The notes: a model not told the origin generated them from the letters alone. Counted from the first letter of the stretch, positions 51,809-61,586 are shown. The stretch is 64,000 bases of DNA from Erythrobacter sp. UBA1916 (GCA_002337385.1 DDFY01000023.1:16829-80828), one strand, 5' to 3'. A program made the numbers and translations.

Positions 51809-53206
51809 TTATTGCGTCACCGTTGTCGTGCTGTGTTTGTCTGCCTGCCGTATTGCAGCAGGGGCATCGGGTGTGTCACGCAAGGCCTCCAGCAGTTTGT
51901 TTTCCATCGCCCGAATGGCGGCCTCGGCCCTGTCAGGCTGGCCTGCGCGCAAGGCCGCAACGATCTGCCGTTCCTCCGCAACAAACGAAAGCGCCGCCCA
52001 GGGTTCCGGGCGTTCGTCCGGCTGGCGGGCCTGATAGGAGACAATACTGCGCGCAAGGATATCGACCAGTGGGCAAGCTGCCAGCTCGCCCAGCCGCTTC
52101 TGCAGGTTGACGAAGCGCTGCGCGTCATCCTTCTGCTCGAGCACTTCGTCGAGAGCGGCCAGATGCCGTTCCTTTTCGCCCTCCGGCAGGGATGCCAGCC
52201 GATCTGCCGCCATGCGCACGTTCGTGGCGTTGTGATCCCAGACCAGCTCGACCAGGCCGAAGGGGCAGAGGCGACATGCCGCCAGCCAGGCATAGACCTG
52301 CCGGATCACCCCGATCGGGCGTGGCCGCTTGAATTCGTATCCGCCGCTTCGCCCGAGCCGAGACTGAACCACGTCGAGATCCTGCAGGATGCGCAGGGAT
52401 TGCCGGATCACCGAGCGCGATGCCGAGAACTCGTCGCACAGCGATACCTCGTTACCCAACTCGCGTTCGCCGTCGAGAGCGGCGCGGTCGAGCAAGGCCT
52501 GCGCAATCGCGAAGGCGCGCGCATGGGCCGATTGTGCGAGCGGGTCGTTGCTCGGATCAGGGCTATCTAACGCGATCGTGCCAAGCGCGCTGGCGATCGC
52601 CGCTGCATCGCCGCGTCCGACGGCATCGAGCAAGGCGGAAGGAACGGGGGCATCGCCCGGTCCGGCCGCCGTCAGGGTCTCGATCACCTGCGCATAGAGC
52701 AGGTAGACGGGGTGCTCGCCGGCGCGCGCCAGCCACCGGCGCACGGCTTCACCAGCCTGTCGCGCAGGCAACGGCCCGTTTCGCCGGGACAGCCTATGAG
52801 CCAGGAGCCGGTCAAACCCGGCCACACAGCGCTTCACCTGATCGCCATCACCTTCGATCGCCCTCAGATAGGCGGCAACGGCGCCCGTGGTTCGCATCAG
52901 GTCGCAGGAGAGGACCTGCACCCCGCCATGCCTGCCACGGCGCGCCTCCACGACACCGCGGTTGGAAAGGATAGAAATCGCCTCGCGCAAGGCTTCGCGC
53001 CCCACGCCCAATTGCTCGCGCAGCTCGCTTTCGGAGCCGAGCAGTTCTCCCGCTGGCCATCCGCGCTGGCATGCCAGCCGCTCGATCAGCCAGGCGGTGC
53101 GGATGGGGGCGCTCTGCGTCGCCAGGTGCTCCCCGCTGACGGCCGCATAGAATCTCGCTGCCGGGCCGTTCCCGCTCTCCTGCTTAATTATGCGACTTTT
53201 TTTCAT
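51809..53206 (-). CDS. Tandem (duplicated) GntR/FadR-type regulator
   Basis: Regulator of 465 residues, about twice the normal GntR length. The first winged HTH (about 35-100: ESELREQLGVGREALREAIS, GVVEARRGRHGGVQV) and second (about 228-293: EVSLCDEFSASRSVIRQSLR, DVVQSRLGRSGGYEF) are each followed by a helical effector-binding region. It is thus a fusion of two FadR-like units in one chain. ATG has AGGGA upstream. It is divergent from the TonB receptor/tannase operon at 53488, so the probable target is the 280-base region between them. A true fusion is more likely than a missed stop because one open frame covers both. Confidence 0.87.
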   Translation of the reverse strand: MKKSRIIKQESGNGPAARFYAAVSGEHLATQSAPIRTAWLIERLACQRGWPAGELLGSESELREQLGVGREALREAISILSNRGVVEARRGRHGGVQVLSCDLMRTTGAVAAYLRAIEGDGDQVKRCVAGFDRLLAHRLSRRNGPLPARQAGEAVRRWLARAGEHPVYLLYAQVIETLTAAGPGDAPVPSALLDAVGRGDAAAIASALGTIALDSPDPSNDPLAQSAHARAFAIAQALLDRAALDGERELGNEVSLCDEFSASRSVIRQSLRILQDLDVVQSRLGRSGGYEFKRPRPIGVIRQVYAWLAACRLCPFGLVELVWDHNATNVRMAADRLASLPEGEKERHLAALDEVLEQKDDAQRFVNLQKRLGELAACPLVDILARSIVSYQARQPDERPEPWAALSFVAEERQIVAALRAGQPDRAEAAIRAMENKLLEALRDTPDAPAAIRQADKHSTTTVTQ

Positions 53207-53487
53207 TTTCCCTGCCTCTTAGGTGGGCTGCAACCAGCAAAGACTGGTGTGGGAGAAGGCATCGAGCGGCTGTGCGCAACAGCTCCGATCATTCCCGGCA
53301 CCGTGTTCGAGATCTGGCGCGATTGGGTGCTTTTCTGCTCTGTCACGTCTGACGTCAAATCTTGAGCACGCCGCAGGATCGATCGCTGTCGCGCAAATGT
53401 TCGCAATCGAATGCAATTTCTCCCTCCAAACTTGACCGCGCGATCTCTTGGGATCGGCAGAGCAAAGCATATTGATGGGAGATTACA

Positions 53488-55719
53488 ATGGTTGATCGAG
53501 CGCGTATCTTCACGGGTGTAGCGACAGTAGCGCTGGTTGCCGGCATCAGCCAAACCGCGATGGCGCAGGCTGGAGACGCGGGGCGCCAGGGCGCCGCAGC
53601 GCAGGCACCGGCCGAGATCATCGTGACCGCGCAGCGCCGCGAGGAGAACCTGCAGGACATTCCGATTGCCGCCACCGCGCTTTCCGGAGACAACCTCGAC
53701 GCCAAGGCGGTCCAGAGCATCGAGGATCTGCAATATGCCGCGCCATCGGTGTCGATCACCGATCAGGGACTGACCCAGTCGGTCAACATTCGCGGCATCG
53801 GCATTGCCAGCGGATCGCCTGCCGTTGCCAACGGCGTTGCGACCTATCTCGATGGCGTGTTTCAGCCGCCGATCCTCACCTCTTCCAGCTTTTATGACGT
53901 GGCGTCGATCGAAGTTCTGCGCGGGCCGCAGGGCACGCTGGTCGGCTCCAACTCCACCGGCGGCGCGGTGTTCGTGAACACGGTCGATCCCAGCACCGAC
54001 CGGATCAAGGGCTATGCCAAGGCGCACTATGGCAGCTACGACGCGGTTGGCGCAGAGGGCGCGGTGAACCTCCCGGTGAGCGATACGCTGGCGTTCCGCG
54101 TGGCCGGTCTGACCCGCTGGCGCGACAGCTATTACACAGACCTCGGCCCGTTCAATAACGACCCCGACAGCCTCGACGAACAGGCAGTTCGCCTCGGCGC
54201 GATGTGGGAGCCGGGTGCCTTGCGGGTGCTGGGCAAGGTTGAATGGATCGACAAGAACACCGGCGGCTATGCCTATCGCCCGATCGCGGGCACGACCTTT
54301 GCGAATGCGCGCACCGACGATATTCGCGAGCTGACCTACAATGCTCCGACGCTGAACCATGAGCGGGCGATCAATTCGAGCCTCGAGCTGCGCTACACGC
54401 TCGACAGCGGCATCGTGCTGCGTTCGCTGACCGGGTACACCAACAAGCGCATCAACAATCTCTACGACAGCGATGGCGCACTGGCCCCGTCCGACACGGA
54501 CCCCACGGTAAGCTTCAACCAGGTGCAGAACCAGTTCGTGCGCGAGCGGCAGGTGAGCCAAGAGATCAACATCATTTCGCCGACCGATAGCGACTTCGAC
54601 TGGATCGTCGGCGGCTACTTTCAGAAGAACAAGATCGATGTGATCATCCAGAACCGCAGCGGCGACATCGTGGGCGATCCGACAGATATCGAGAACTACC
54701 AGGACAAGCAGACGCTCGGGATCTTCGCGCAGGTGGGATACCAGCTCACGCCCGCGCTCGAATTGCAGGTCGGTGCGCGCTATTCGCACTACAAGGTCGA
54801 GGGGTCCGGGAGCGTGACGATCGGTTCGGAAGGCCCCGTTTTCGGGCCTGACGGGCTGGTGGTCGCGGACCTCGCAGGCGAACATGAAGATGGCCGGGCC
54901 ACCGGCAAGGTGGCGCTCAACTGGACCATCGACGACGACAATCTCATCTACGTTTTCGCCGCGCGCGGATACAAGCCGGGCGGTTCCAACAATGCCACTT
55001 CGGAATTCGGCCCGGAAACGGTGTGGGACTATGAAATCGGCTGGAAGGGCAACCTGTTCGACAAGCACCTGCGCACCCAGGTGGGCGCCTTCTACATGGA
55101 TTACAGCGACTTCCAGTTCGATTCGCTCGACACCGCCACGGGGCAGACCGGCGTCGTCAATATCGCCAATGCCACGATCAAGGGGTTCGAGGCGCAGGTA
55201 CAGGCGGTGTTCGGTGGCTTCTCGTTCGATGGCGGGATCGCCTATGTCGATTCCGAACTTGATGCGCTGACTATGGTCAACACCCGCGGATTGAACAATG
55301 TCGGCCAGCTTGGGCCGCAATGCCCCGCCGGAACGCCATCCAACCCGCCGATATGCTTCGACTACGCGCCGTTCTTCGCCGTGGCTGGCGGCGGGCCAAA
55401 CCTGTTCTCGCCCGAATGGTCGTTCAATGCCGGGGCTCAGTACGAATTCCTGCTGAGCGATGCAGCCTCGCTGACCCCGCGGATCAACTATGCCTATGTC
55501 GGTTCGCGCTGGACCAACCTGTTCTACGATCCTCAGCTTGACCTGCTCGGCTCTCGCGGGCTGCTCTCGGCGATGGTTACGCTCAGATACAACGACTGGG
55601 CAATCGAAGCCTACGGCACCAACCTGACCGACGAGGAGTATGTCAGCGGCCAGTCGGGCAACAACGAATTCTACGGTGCGCCGCGTGAATTCGGTGTCCG
55701 CGCTTCAGTGAGGTTCTGA
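53488..55719 (+). CDS. TonB-dependent outer-membrane receptor
   Basis: Receptor of 743 residues. A signal peptide (MVDRARIFTGVATVALVAGI) ends near MAQA, then a TonB box (AEIIVTAQRREENLQDIPIA) and a plug with VNIRGIGIASGSPAVANGVA, DVASIEVLRGPQGTLVGSNS and a TGGAVFVNT motif. The barrel ends FGVRASVRF, with the terminal Phe required for assembly. This is the FecA/iron-pollutant-type subgroup that is expanded in sphingomonads and used for aromatics and plant compounds. Its stop overlaps the tannase start (TGATG), so receptor and esterase are translationally coupled. Confidence 0.92.
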   Translation: MVDRARIFTGVATVALVAGISQTAMAQAGDAGRQGAAAQAPAEIIVTAQRREENLQDIPIAATALSGDNLDAKAVQSIEDLQYAAPSVSITDQGLTQSVNIRGIGIASGSPAVANGVATYLDGVFQPPILTSSSFYDVASIEVLRGPQGTLVGSNSTGGAVFVNTVDPSTDRIKGYAKAHYGSYDAVGAEGAVNLPVSDTLAFRVAGLTRWRDSYYTDLGPFNNDPDSLDEQAVRLGAMWEPGALRVLGKVEWIDKNTGGYAYRPIAGTTFANARTDDIRELTYNAPTLNHERAINSSLELRYTLDSGIVLRSLTGYTNKRINNLYDSDGALAPSDTDPTVSFNQVQNQFVRERQVSQEINIISPTDSDFDWIVGGYFQKNKIDVIIQNRSGDIVGDPTDIENYQDKQTLGIFAQVGYQLTPALELQVGARYSHYKVEGSGSVTIGSEGPVFGPDGLVVADLAGEHEDGRATGKVALNWTIDDDNLIYVFAARGYKPGGSNNATSEFGPETVWDYEIGWKGNLFDKHLRTQVGAFYMDYSDFQFDSLDTATGQTGVVNIANATIKGFEAQVQAVFGGFSFDGGIAYVDSELDALTMVNTRGLNNVGQLGPQCPAGTPSNPPICFDYAPFFAVAGGGPNLFSPEWSFNAGAQYEFLLSDAASLTPRINYAYVGSRWTNLFYDPQLDLLGSRGLLSAMVTLRYNDWAIEAYGTNLTDEEYVSGQSGNNEFYGAPREFGVRASVRF

Positions 55720-57476
55720 TGGGAAGACATGCGCGTTTTTCATCTGCCGCGGTAATGGCCGCGCTCCTGTCCTCCTGCGCCGGCGCTCCCTCGCCGGGCG
55801 GGGGGAACCTGGCTGCCTCCGCAGGCGGCTCGGCGGATCGCTGCACCGCATTGGCTGAGGGGCTGGCGATTGCCTGGCCGGACGCCACCACGCAGCTGAC
55901 AAGCGTGCAATACCGGGAGGCTGGCCCGCTCCAGCGGCCACCCGGCATTCCCGGTCCGCCAGCGCCCCCGGTCATGTTGCCGGCCCATTGTGAATTGACC
56001 GGGCTGCTTCAGCCGCACACCGGTGTTGACGGGCAGGACTACGCGATCCGGTTCCACCTGCGGTTGCCCGACCAGTGGAACGGACGTTTCTTCATGCAAG
56101 GCGGGGGCGGCACCAACGGGGTGCTCGGCGATGCGGTGGGCAGCGTGCGCGCCGGGCCGCCTGCCTTGGCGCAGGGCTATGCGGTGTTGTCGCAGGATTC
56201 GGGGCATGACAACGCCACCAACAGCGTGCCGGACCGGGGCGGGGCATCGGCCTTCGGCTTCGATCCCAAGGCCCGCGCAGACTATGGCGGCGACTCGCTC
56301 GAAGCCTCGACGCTCGCGGCAAAGGCCGTGGTGCGCAGCTATTACGGCAACGATCCGCGCTACAGCTATTTCGTCGGCTGCTCCAAGGGCGGGCAGGAGG
56401 GCATGGCGCTCGCCCAGCAGTATCCCGAGCTTTATGACGGCATCATCGCCGCAGCGCCCGGTTTCGCGCTGCCACGCGCCGCCATTGCCGAGGCGTGGAA
56501 CACGCAGGCACTCGCTTCGGTCCCGCAGGCGCGCGGGGACGCGGTAACGATGCAATCGCTCGCCACGTCTTTCAGTGCGCAGGACCTTGGCCTCGTTCGC
56601 GACGCGGTGCTGGAGGCATGCGATGCGAAGGACGGTTTGGCTGACGGGATGGTCGGTGCCTTTGCGCAATGCACTTCGGACATCGTCGTGCCGCAGCTTC
56701 GCGCGCGCCAGTGCAGCGCGCAAGGTGGGGGCGAGTGCCTGTCGGAGGCGCAGATCGATGCGCTTCTGGCCATTCATCAGGGCGCGCAAACGAGCAGTGG
56801 TGAGCAGCTCTATCCGGGCTTCACATGGGATGCAGGCTGGGCGGACACCGGATGGCGCATCTGGATGACGGGAGCGCCTGAGTTCGGCGCGCCGTCGATC
56901 AACGTGGCGATGGGTGCGCCTTCGCTGGCGGCGGTCTTCAGCACACCCCCGCTCGGCCTCGATGGGGTGGAGGCCAATCTTGCCTATCTGCTTGGCTACG
57001 ACTTCGATAGCGATCCGGCTGCGATCGATGTGGTGGCGGCACCCTTTGCCCGCTCTGCCTGGGACGATATCTCGGCCCGGTCGAGCGATCTCGATGCCTT
57101 TCGCCGCGACGGCGGCAAACTGATCGTGCCGCATGGCGTTTCGGACCCGGTGTTCTCGATCAAGGACACGCTCGCGTGGTGGGACGAGGTCGACGCCCGA
57201 TATAGTCGCGCCGCTGACGGGTTTGTCCGCGTGTTTCCGGTGCCGGGGATGGGGCATTGCCAAGGTGGCCCGGCGACCGACCAGTTCGATGACTTCGGCG
57301 CGCTGGTCCGCTGGGTTGAACAGGACGAAGCGCCTGACCGGCTCGACGCGGCAGCTGGCCCGATGTCGCCATGGCCAGGGCGTGAGCGCCCGCTCTGCCC
57401 CTATCCGCTCGTGGCGAGGCCGGTGGAACATGCGCCTGACCTCGGCGAAGCGGCGGCTTTCGAGTGTCGACGATAG
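55719..57476 (+). CDS. Tannase/feruloyl esterase-family lipoprotein
   Basis: Exported esterase of 585 residues. A lipoprotein signal ends AALLSSC (Cys20), so it is probably attached to the outer membrane near its receptor. Catalytic motifs are the Ser in FVGCSKGGQEGMA, Asp in HGVSDPVF and His in GMGHCQGG, with Cys adjacent to Ser and His as in the CS-D-HC family. It is translationally coupled to the TonB receptor (TGATG). It likely releases an aromatic acid or alcohol from an ester that the receptor then imports. It is distinct in sequence from the family member at 12565. Confidence 0.88.
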   Translation: MGRHARFSSAAVMAALLSSCAGAPSPGGGNLAASAGGSADRCTALAEGLAIAWPDATTQLTSVQYREAGPLQRPPGIPGPPAPPVMLPAHCELTGLLQPHTGVDGQDYAIRFHLRLPDQWNGRFFMQGGGGTNGVLGDAVGSVRAGPPALAQGYAVLSQDSGHDNATNSVPDRGGASAFGFDPKARADYGGDSLEASTLAAKAVVRSYYGNDPRYSYFVGCSKGGQEGMALAQQYPELYDGIIAAAPGFALPRAAIAEAWNTQALASVPQARGDAVTMQSLATSFSAQDLGLVRDAVLEACDAKDGLADGMVGAFAQCTSDIVVPQLRARQCSAQGGGECLSEAQIDALLAIHQGAQTSSGEQLYPGFTWDAGWADTGWRIWMTGAPEFGAPSINVAMGAPSLAAVFSTPPLGLDGVEANLAYLLGYDFDSDPAAIDVVAAPFARSAWDDISARSSDLDAFRRDGGKLIVPHGVSDPVFSIKDTLAWWDEVDARYSRAADGFVRVFPVPGMGHCQGGPATDQFDDFGALVRWVEQDEAPDRLDAAAGPMSPWPGRERPLCPYPLVARPVEHAPDLGEAAAFECRR

Positions 57477-57628
57477 CCTAGGCTGCGAACAAAGAACGGG
57501 GCTGCCTGTGGCGTAGGCAGGCCAGCACGCGCGGGGATGGTCCACGCCGCGAAAAGATCCACTTATCAGGAAAAGCCTTGGGGCAGGGCGCGCAATCGGG
57601 GGCTTGGTGACCCAGGTGCGCGAGCCGG

Positions 57629-57720
57629 TGGCGGAGACGGAGGGATTCGAACCCTCGATACCCCGATAGAGGTATGGTTCCTTAGCAGGGAACTGGTTTC
57701 AGCCACTCACCCACGTCTCC
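57629..57720 (-). tRNA. tRNA-Ser (GCT anticodon)
   Basis: Read leftward from 57720, GGAGACG pairs with CGTCTCC at the acceptor end. The anticodon loop CTGCTAA has anticodon GCT (Ser, AGC/AGT codons). A long variable arm typical of class II tRNAs and the T-loop GGTTCGAATCC are present. Discriminator G and CCA appear to be encoded (57632-57629). Confidence 0.95.
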
Positions 57721-57945
57721 GGACCCAGCGGCAAGCCCGGCCCTATAACCGCGCCTTGTCCGCGCTTCAAGGGCATGCAACACCTAATTTTCACAAGACC
57801 TTTGCGGCCCGGCCCAGCGGCCCACGAGACGATTCGATTCACCGCAAAAGAGACTCGCTCCACCGCGCGTTCATTGCTGCTTCACCCGCAGGGGATTCTT
57901 GTGAGAGCAACAAAAGTACCACGCGCAATCGAAAAGGGCGCCACC

Positions 57946-58749
57946 ATGAACATCGCCACTGTCACACGCTGGGCAGGCCTCGTTGCCGCCAGTCTGACGC
58001 TCGTCGCGGCCCCGGTCAGCGCGCAGCAGATCGAGACGGTCGATCCCAACCTGGTGATCGATGGCGATCTCGAGGGCCAAACGCCCCCTCCGGCGCAGCC
58101 AGAAGTTCCGGTCGACAACGGCGATGGCTGGATTGCGCCCGAATACGGCAGCAACACCAGCTCGCCCGAGGAGGCGCGTCCGTCGCTCGATCTGCCGTCG
58201 AGCCGCTATGATAGCCTCCCCGCCGACAGCGCGACTACGACGCCCGAGACCAGTGCTGGCGATGGTACGACCTATGCCAAGGACGACCTGATCGGTGCCG
58301 CCGAGGGCGTGTTCGGCAAGGGTGCCGAGGGGCTGGCGGGGCTGATCGAGGATATCCTCGCCAAGCAGGGTGAACCCAATGGCTATATCGTCGGGCGCGA
58401 AGGCGGCGGCGCATTTATCGTGGGTGTGCGCTATGGCTCGGGCACATTGCATCACAGGATCGAAGGCAACATTCCGCTCTACTGGACGGGTCCGTCGATC
58501 GGGCTCGACGCGGGCGCCAATGCGGCCAGCGCTTTCGTGCTGGTGTACAACCTTTACGATACCGAAGATCTGTTCGAGCGCTTCCCGGCAGGCGAGGGGC
58601 AGGCCTACTTCGTCGGCGGGTTCAACGTCAGCTATCTGCGGCGCGGTGATATCGTGCTGATCCCCATCCGGGTCGGCGCTGGTCTGCGGCTGGGAGTCAA
58701 CGCGGGCTACATGCGCTTTAGCCACAAGCAGCGCTGGCTGCCGTTCTGA
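57946..58749 (+). CDS. eipA: EipA/DUF1134 envelope protein
   Basis: Periplasmic protein of 267 residues. The signal peptide (LVAASLTLVAAPVSA) is followed by a low-complexity acidic/proline region, then the DUF1134 (EipA) domain (about 120-267) with GYIVGREGGGAFIVGVRYGS, YWTGPSIGLDAGANAASAFV, LVYNLYDTEDLFERFP and the terminal RLGVNAGYMRFSHKQRWLPF. In Brucella EipA is a small beta-barrel protein needed for envelope integrity. The ATG at 57946 begins the signal peptide; upstream in-frame codons do not. It precedes an aminotransferase gene on the same strand. Confidence 0.9.
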   Translation: MNIATVTRWAGLVAASLTLVAAPVSAQQIETVDPNLVIDGDLEGQTPPPAQPEVPVDNGDGWIAPEYGSNTSSPEEARPSLDLPSSRYDSLPADSATTTPETSAGDGTTYAKDDLIGAAEGVFGKGAEGLAGLIEDILAKQGEPNGYIVGREGGGAFIVGVRYGSGTLHHRIEGNIPLYWTGPSIGLDAGANAASAFVLVYNLYDTEDLFERFPAGEGQAYFVGGFNVSYLRRGDIVLIPIRVGAGLRLGVNAGYMRFSHKQRWLPF

Positions 58750-58800
58750 TCGCAAAACGGCCTTGCCCTTAGCTGCGGTCAACGGCAAAGGGCAGCCACT

Positions 58801-59976
58801 ATGCTGGATAGACTCGACCAACAACCGCCCGACGCGCTGCTTGCGCTGATCAAGCTCTACGAAGCCGACCCCCGGCCAACCAAGATTGATCTTGGTGTGG
58901 GCGTCTATCGCACCAGCGATGGGGCGACCCCGGTGTTCGCCGCGATAAAGGCGGCTGAGGCCAAGCTGGTCGCGGAGCAACCGAGCAAGGCCTACCTCGG
59001 CCCCGAGGGCGATATGGGCTTCGTCCATGCGCTGGTTCCGCATGTGTTCGGTGATGCCGGAGACATGGGCGGCCGTATTGACGGTATGCAGACCCCCGGC
59101 GGCACCGGCGCGGTGCGCGTTGCTGCTGGTCTTGCCAAGAAGGCGGGCGTTGCCAAGGTGCTGATGGGCACGCCGAGCTGGCCCAACCATGCGCAGATTT
59201 TTGCCGACCTCGCGATGGACACGGTGGGCTTCGATCACCGTGCGAGCGATGGCAGCGCCAACATGGATGCGCTGCGCACGGCGCTGCAAAATGCGGACAA
59301 GGGCGATGCCGTCCTGCTGCACGGCTGCTGCCACAACCCCAGCGGCATCGACTATACGCCTGCCCAGTGGGACGAGATCGTCGACCTGCTGGTCGAGCGC
59401 GAGATCCTGCCGATTGTTGACCTCGCCTATCAGGGCCTTGGCGACGGGATGGACGAAGACGCCTATGGCCTGCGCAAGGTCGTGGCCAGCGTGCCCGAGG
59501 CGCTGATTGCCTACAGCTGCGACAAGAACTTCGGCCTTTATCGTGACCGCGTCGGGGCGTTTTACGCGCTCGGCAAGACCAGCGATGATACCGCGCGTAT
59601 CATGTCGAACGGCTGCGCGCTGGCGCGGGCCAACTGGTCGATGCCGCCCGATCATGGCGCTGCTGCCGTGGGGCTGATCCTGAACGACGAGGCGCTTACC
59701 GCGCAGTGGCTGGAAGAGCTGACCTCGATGCGTGCCCGCATCGGCGAAGTTCGCAGTGAGCTGGCCGCCGCTGGCAAGGCGGGCTCGGTCGACCTGGCAC
59801 CGCTGGGTGAGCAGAAGGGCATGTTCGCCATGCTCCCGCTGACCAAAGACCAGATCGGCGCGCTGCGCAGCGATCACGGGGTCTATATGGCAGGCTCGGG
59901 CCGCATCAACGTGGCAGGCCTGACCAGCGGCAACATCGGCAACTTCGTGAAGGCGCTGGAGGCGGTTTCGGGTTAA
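58801..59976 (+). CDS. Aromatic/aspartate aminotransferase (class I)
   Basis: PLP enzyme of 391 residues in the aspartate/tyrosine aminotransferase family. The N-terminus (KIDLGVGVYRTSDGATPVF), HNPSGID, PLP-binding Lys242 (SCDKNFGLYRDRVGAFY) and the substrate-carboxylate Arg in GSGRINVAGL are visible. The family normally has Ser in SCSKN; here it is Asp (SCDKN). It exchanges amino groups between glutamate and aspartate, phenylalanine or tyrosine. It converges on ribE, their stops overlapping in the shared sequence TTAA. Confidence 0.92.
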   Translation: MLDRLDQQPPDALLALIKLYEADPRPTKIDLGVGVYRTSDGATPVFAAIKAAEAKLVAEQPSKAYLGPEGDMGFVHALVPHVFGDAGDMGGRIDGMQTPGGTGAVRVAAGLAKKAGVAKVLMGTPSWPNHAQIFADLAMDTVGFDHRASDGSANMDALRTALQNADKGDAVLLHGCCHNPSGIDYTPAQWDEIVDLLVEREILPIVDLAYQGLGDGMDEDAYGLRKVVASVPEALIAYSCDKNFGLYRDRVGAFYALGKTSDDTARIMSNGCALARANWSMPPDHGAAAVGLILNDEALTAQWLEELTSMRARIGEVRSELAAAGKAGSVDLAPLGEQKGMFAMLPLTKDQIGALRSDHGVYMAGSGRINVAGLTSGNIGNFVKALEAVSG

Positions 59977-60596
59977 GCGTTTGCGCGCAGGGCCTGCATC
60001 CGCTGCAGGTAGCGCGCGATCGTGTCGATCTCGAGGTTCACGCTTGCCCCTTGCCGCAATTCGCCCAGCGTCGTGACATCGGCGGTGTGCGGAATGATGT
60101 TGAGTTCGAACTGCACCGAGCCATCGGGCTGATCGTTCACCGCATTGACCGTTAGCGATACGCCATCGACCGTGATCGAGCCTTTGGCTGCGATGAACGG
60201 GGCGAGGCTGGCGGGCGCGGCGATGGTGAGGCGAGTCGAATCGCCTTCAGGTCGCCAATCAGCCAGGGTGCCCACGGCATCGACATGGCCGGTCACGATA
60301 TGTCCGCCCAGTTCGTCGCCGAGCCGCAGTGAGGGTTCGAGATTGAGCTTGCGGCCTTCGGCCCACATGCCCGGCGCGGTGCGCGAGACGGTTTCGCCCG
60401 AAATGTCGACCGCGAAGGTCATTGCACCAATTGTGCCGCTCTTGGCGACCACCGTAAGGCATACGCCCGAGCAGGCGATCGAGGCGCCGATATCGACGGC
60501 GGCGGGATCGAACGGGCAGGCGATGACCGCGCGCAGGTCGCCGCGTTGCTCGACGCTCTGGATGGTGCCGATGGCGGTAACGATGCCGGTGAACAT
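59973..60596 (-). CDS. ribE: Riboflavin synthase, alpha subunit
   Basis: Makes riboflavin from two molecules of 6,7-dimethyl-8-ribityllumazine. The 207 residues begin MFTGIVTAIGTI and contain two lumazine-binding repeats, with SIACSGVCLTVVAKSG and a second GHVDAVGT and VDGVSLTVNAVN block. It starts 6 bases after the ribD stop and is cotranscribed with it. Confidence 0.94.
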   Translation of the reverse strand: MFTGIVTAIGTIQSVEQRGDLRAVIACPFDPAAVDIGASIACSGVCLTVVAKSGTIGAMTFAVDISGETVSRTAPGMWAEGRKLNLEPSLRLGDELGGHIVTGHVDAVGTLADWRPEGDSTRLTIAAPASLAPFIAAKGSITVDGVSLTVNAVNDQPDGSVQFELNIIPHTADVTTLGELRQGASVNLEIDTIARYLQRMQALRANA

Positions 60597-60602
60597 GCTG
60601 GT

Positions 60603-61586
60603 CTAGATCCCTTCGTTGCGGGCGCGGGCATAGACTTCGAGGTGGTCGCTGCCAAGCTGGCGCCTTTCGGTGAGTGCCCAGCGCCCGTGTGCCTCGGCCA
60701 GCGCGCCAAGGCCGATGTCGCCGATGCCGGGGAGCCCGCCGCCGATGAGGATCGGGGCGCGGTAGATCAGCAGCCGGTCGACGAGATCGGCGCGCAGGCA
60801 GCTCGCCGCCGTTGCCGCGCCGCCCTCGACGAACAGGTAGCGCGCCTCGGGCATGGCGGAGATGTCGGTGGGGGAGGCGAGCCTTTGCCAGCCGCTCGGC
60901 ACTTCGCCTGACGTGAGCGCCCAGCGGGCAGGGGAGCGCTGCTCCAGCCCCGGCAGGCGCACGTCGAGCCGGGGATTGTCGGCGCGCAGGGTTCCGCCGC
61001 CCACGAGAATCGCATCGGAGCGCGCCCGTTCGCGGTGACAATGCGCCCGCGCCGCCGCGCCGGTGATCCAGCGGCTCTCGCCCTGCGCCGTGGCGATGCA
61101 GCCATCGAGCGACAGTGCGAGTTTGAGCGTCACATGCGGGCGGCTGAGATTGAGCGCGCAGGCATGGCCTTTGAGCCGCATGGCTTCTGCGCTGCTAGCG
61201 GTTTCGGTGACAGCAATGCCCGCCTCGCGCAAACGTGCCGCGCCCTTGCCGCAGGTGCGCGGATCGGGGTCAGCCATGCCGATCACCACCCGCGCCACAC
61301 CTGCAGCCACGATCAGGTCAGAACAAGCGGGGCCTCGCGTGGAGACATGGGCGCAGGGTTCGAGGGTGACGTAAAGCGCGGCCCCGCGCGCCTGTTCACC
61401 GGCTTCGGCCAAGGCGACAGCTTCGGCGTGGGGTCTGCCACCTGCCTGCGTCCAGCCGCGGCCGACCACGCGGCCATCGCGCACGATTAGCGCGCCAACG
61501 CCCGGATTGGGGGAGGCTGCCGGACGCGCGCGCTCGGCCAGCGCGGCAGCGGCGGCGAGCCAGCGCGCGTCGTCAGCTGGCTGCAC
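60603..61586 (-). CDS. ribD: Bifunctional deaminase/reductase RibD
   Basis: Early riboflavin biosynthesis enzyme: zinc deaminase (N-terminal) and reductase (C-terminal), 327 residues. The zinc site is PHAEAVAL plus EPCAHVSTRGPAC. The reductase domain shows VTLKLALSLDGCIAT, SRWITG and DAILVGGGTLRADNP. GTG at 61586 starts 14 bases inside the preceding membrane-protein gene and is preferred over a longer frame that would add a Lys/Arg-rich extension overlapping that gene. Cotranscribed with ribE. Confidence 0.92.
   Translation of the reverse strand: MQPADDARWLAAAAALAERARPAASPNPGVGALIVRDGRVVGRGWTQAGGRPHAEAVALAEAGEQARGAALYVTLEPCAHVSTRGPACSDLIVAAGVARVVIGMADPDPRTCGKGAARLREAGIAVTETASSAEAMRLKGHACALNLSRPHVTLKLALSLDGCIATAQGESRWITGAAARAHCHRERARSDAILVGGGTLRADNPRLDVRLPGLEQRSPARWALTSGEVPSGWQRLASPTDISAMPEARYLFVEGGAATAASCLRADLVDRLLIYRAPILIGGGLPGIGDIGLGALAEAHGRWALTERRQLGSDHLEVYARARNEGI

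Noticed and set aside
53350..53357. TGACGTCA palindrome as the operator of the double GntR protein
   Set aside because: Only 8 bases and not of the usual FadR/VanR half-site form; too short to claim.
55740..57545. 601-codon frame antisense to the tannase-family gene
   Set aside because: Arg-rich shadow over a gene with intact catalytic motifs.
57629..57720. tRNA-Ser as an integration site for a genomic island
   Set aside because: No integrase, no direct repeat of the tRNA 3' end and no mobile genes were seen on either side.
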